The position numbers and the translations under genes are program-made. 22,247 nucleotides of DNA, taken from positions 1-22,247 of the forward strand of contig CAYXDO010000178.1 in NCBI GenBank assembly GCA_964463485.1, in the 5' to 3' direction. How positions within the stretch are numbered: position 1 is the stretch's first letter; every line of letters begins with the position of its first letter. Below, one piece after another: positions 21,861 through 22,247 of the stretch. Source of the DNA: CAYXDO01 sp964463485. GTDB lineage: Bacteria; Myxococcota; Kuafuiibacteriia; Kuafuiibacteriales; Kuafuiibacteriaceae. Under the pieces are notes generated by a model, which did not search any database, was not told the DNA's origin, and saw nothing but the letters and a program-made list of their open reading frames with translations.

Positions 21861-22247
<387 letters not shown>

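Overview
The window comes from a high-GC bacterium, most likely a myxobacterium-type deltaproteobacterium (Myxococcota, perhaps Polyangiales). This is inferred from gene content: several lipoproteins (a vWA-domain lipoprotein, HEAT/cyclophilin, beta-helix and propeller-like types), a Cys-rich secreted protein, a kinase-like/PEGA membrane protein, poly-Asn linkers and interspersed GGGCAC arrays. No rRNA, tRNA, CRISPR array, transposase or integrase was recognised.

Layout. (1) Minus strand, 84-4348: two adjacent lipoprotein genes, one propeller-like and one a large right-handed beta-helix protein, that seem to share an N-terminal domain. (2) Minus strand, 9118-4695: a tight four-gene operon encoding a vWA lipoprotein, a Cys-rich secreted protein, a laminin-G/DUF1080-like lipoprotein and an exported-looking HAD phosphatase. 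Its genes overlap or are 7 bp apart, and a possible intrinsic terminator follows. (3) Plus strand, 9239-16230: a second tight operon encoding a DEAD-box RNA helicase with a DbpA-type C-terminal domain, an unknown helical protein, a HEAT-repeat lipoprotein fused to a cyclophilin-type prolyl isomerase, and an 807-residue protein that looks like a CpaF-type secretion ATPase without its Walker A motif. (4) Plus strand, 16576-17563: a TPR protein resembling SycD/LcrH type III secretion chaperones, then a small protein with a disordered N-terminus. (5) Divergent pair: a metallophosphoesterase (minus, 17598-18443) and a pseudokinase-TM-PEGA protein (plus, 18517-20616). (6) A 337-bp noncoding interval with a perfect 25-bp inverted repeat, then an Fpg/Nei-family DNA glycosylase whose 3' end overlaps a convergent, truncated lipoprotein-like gene with an 18-Asn tract at the window edge.

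Three themes stand out. First, two unrelated lipoprotein genes carry 18-bp (6-codon) tandem arrays inside their signal-peptide coding regions. Each unit has a potential in-frame start codon, so export-signal length could vary without a frameshift. Second, two proteins look like degenerate enzymes kept as scaffolds or sensors: the CpaF-like protein without a P-loop and the kinase-like protein without HRD/DFG residues. Third, GGGCAC arrays occur in noncoding gaps, and most share the same left edge. All family assignments come from reading motifs by eye; no database search was run.
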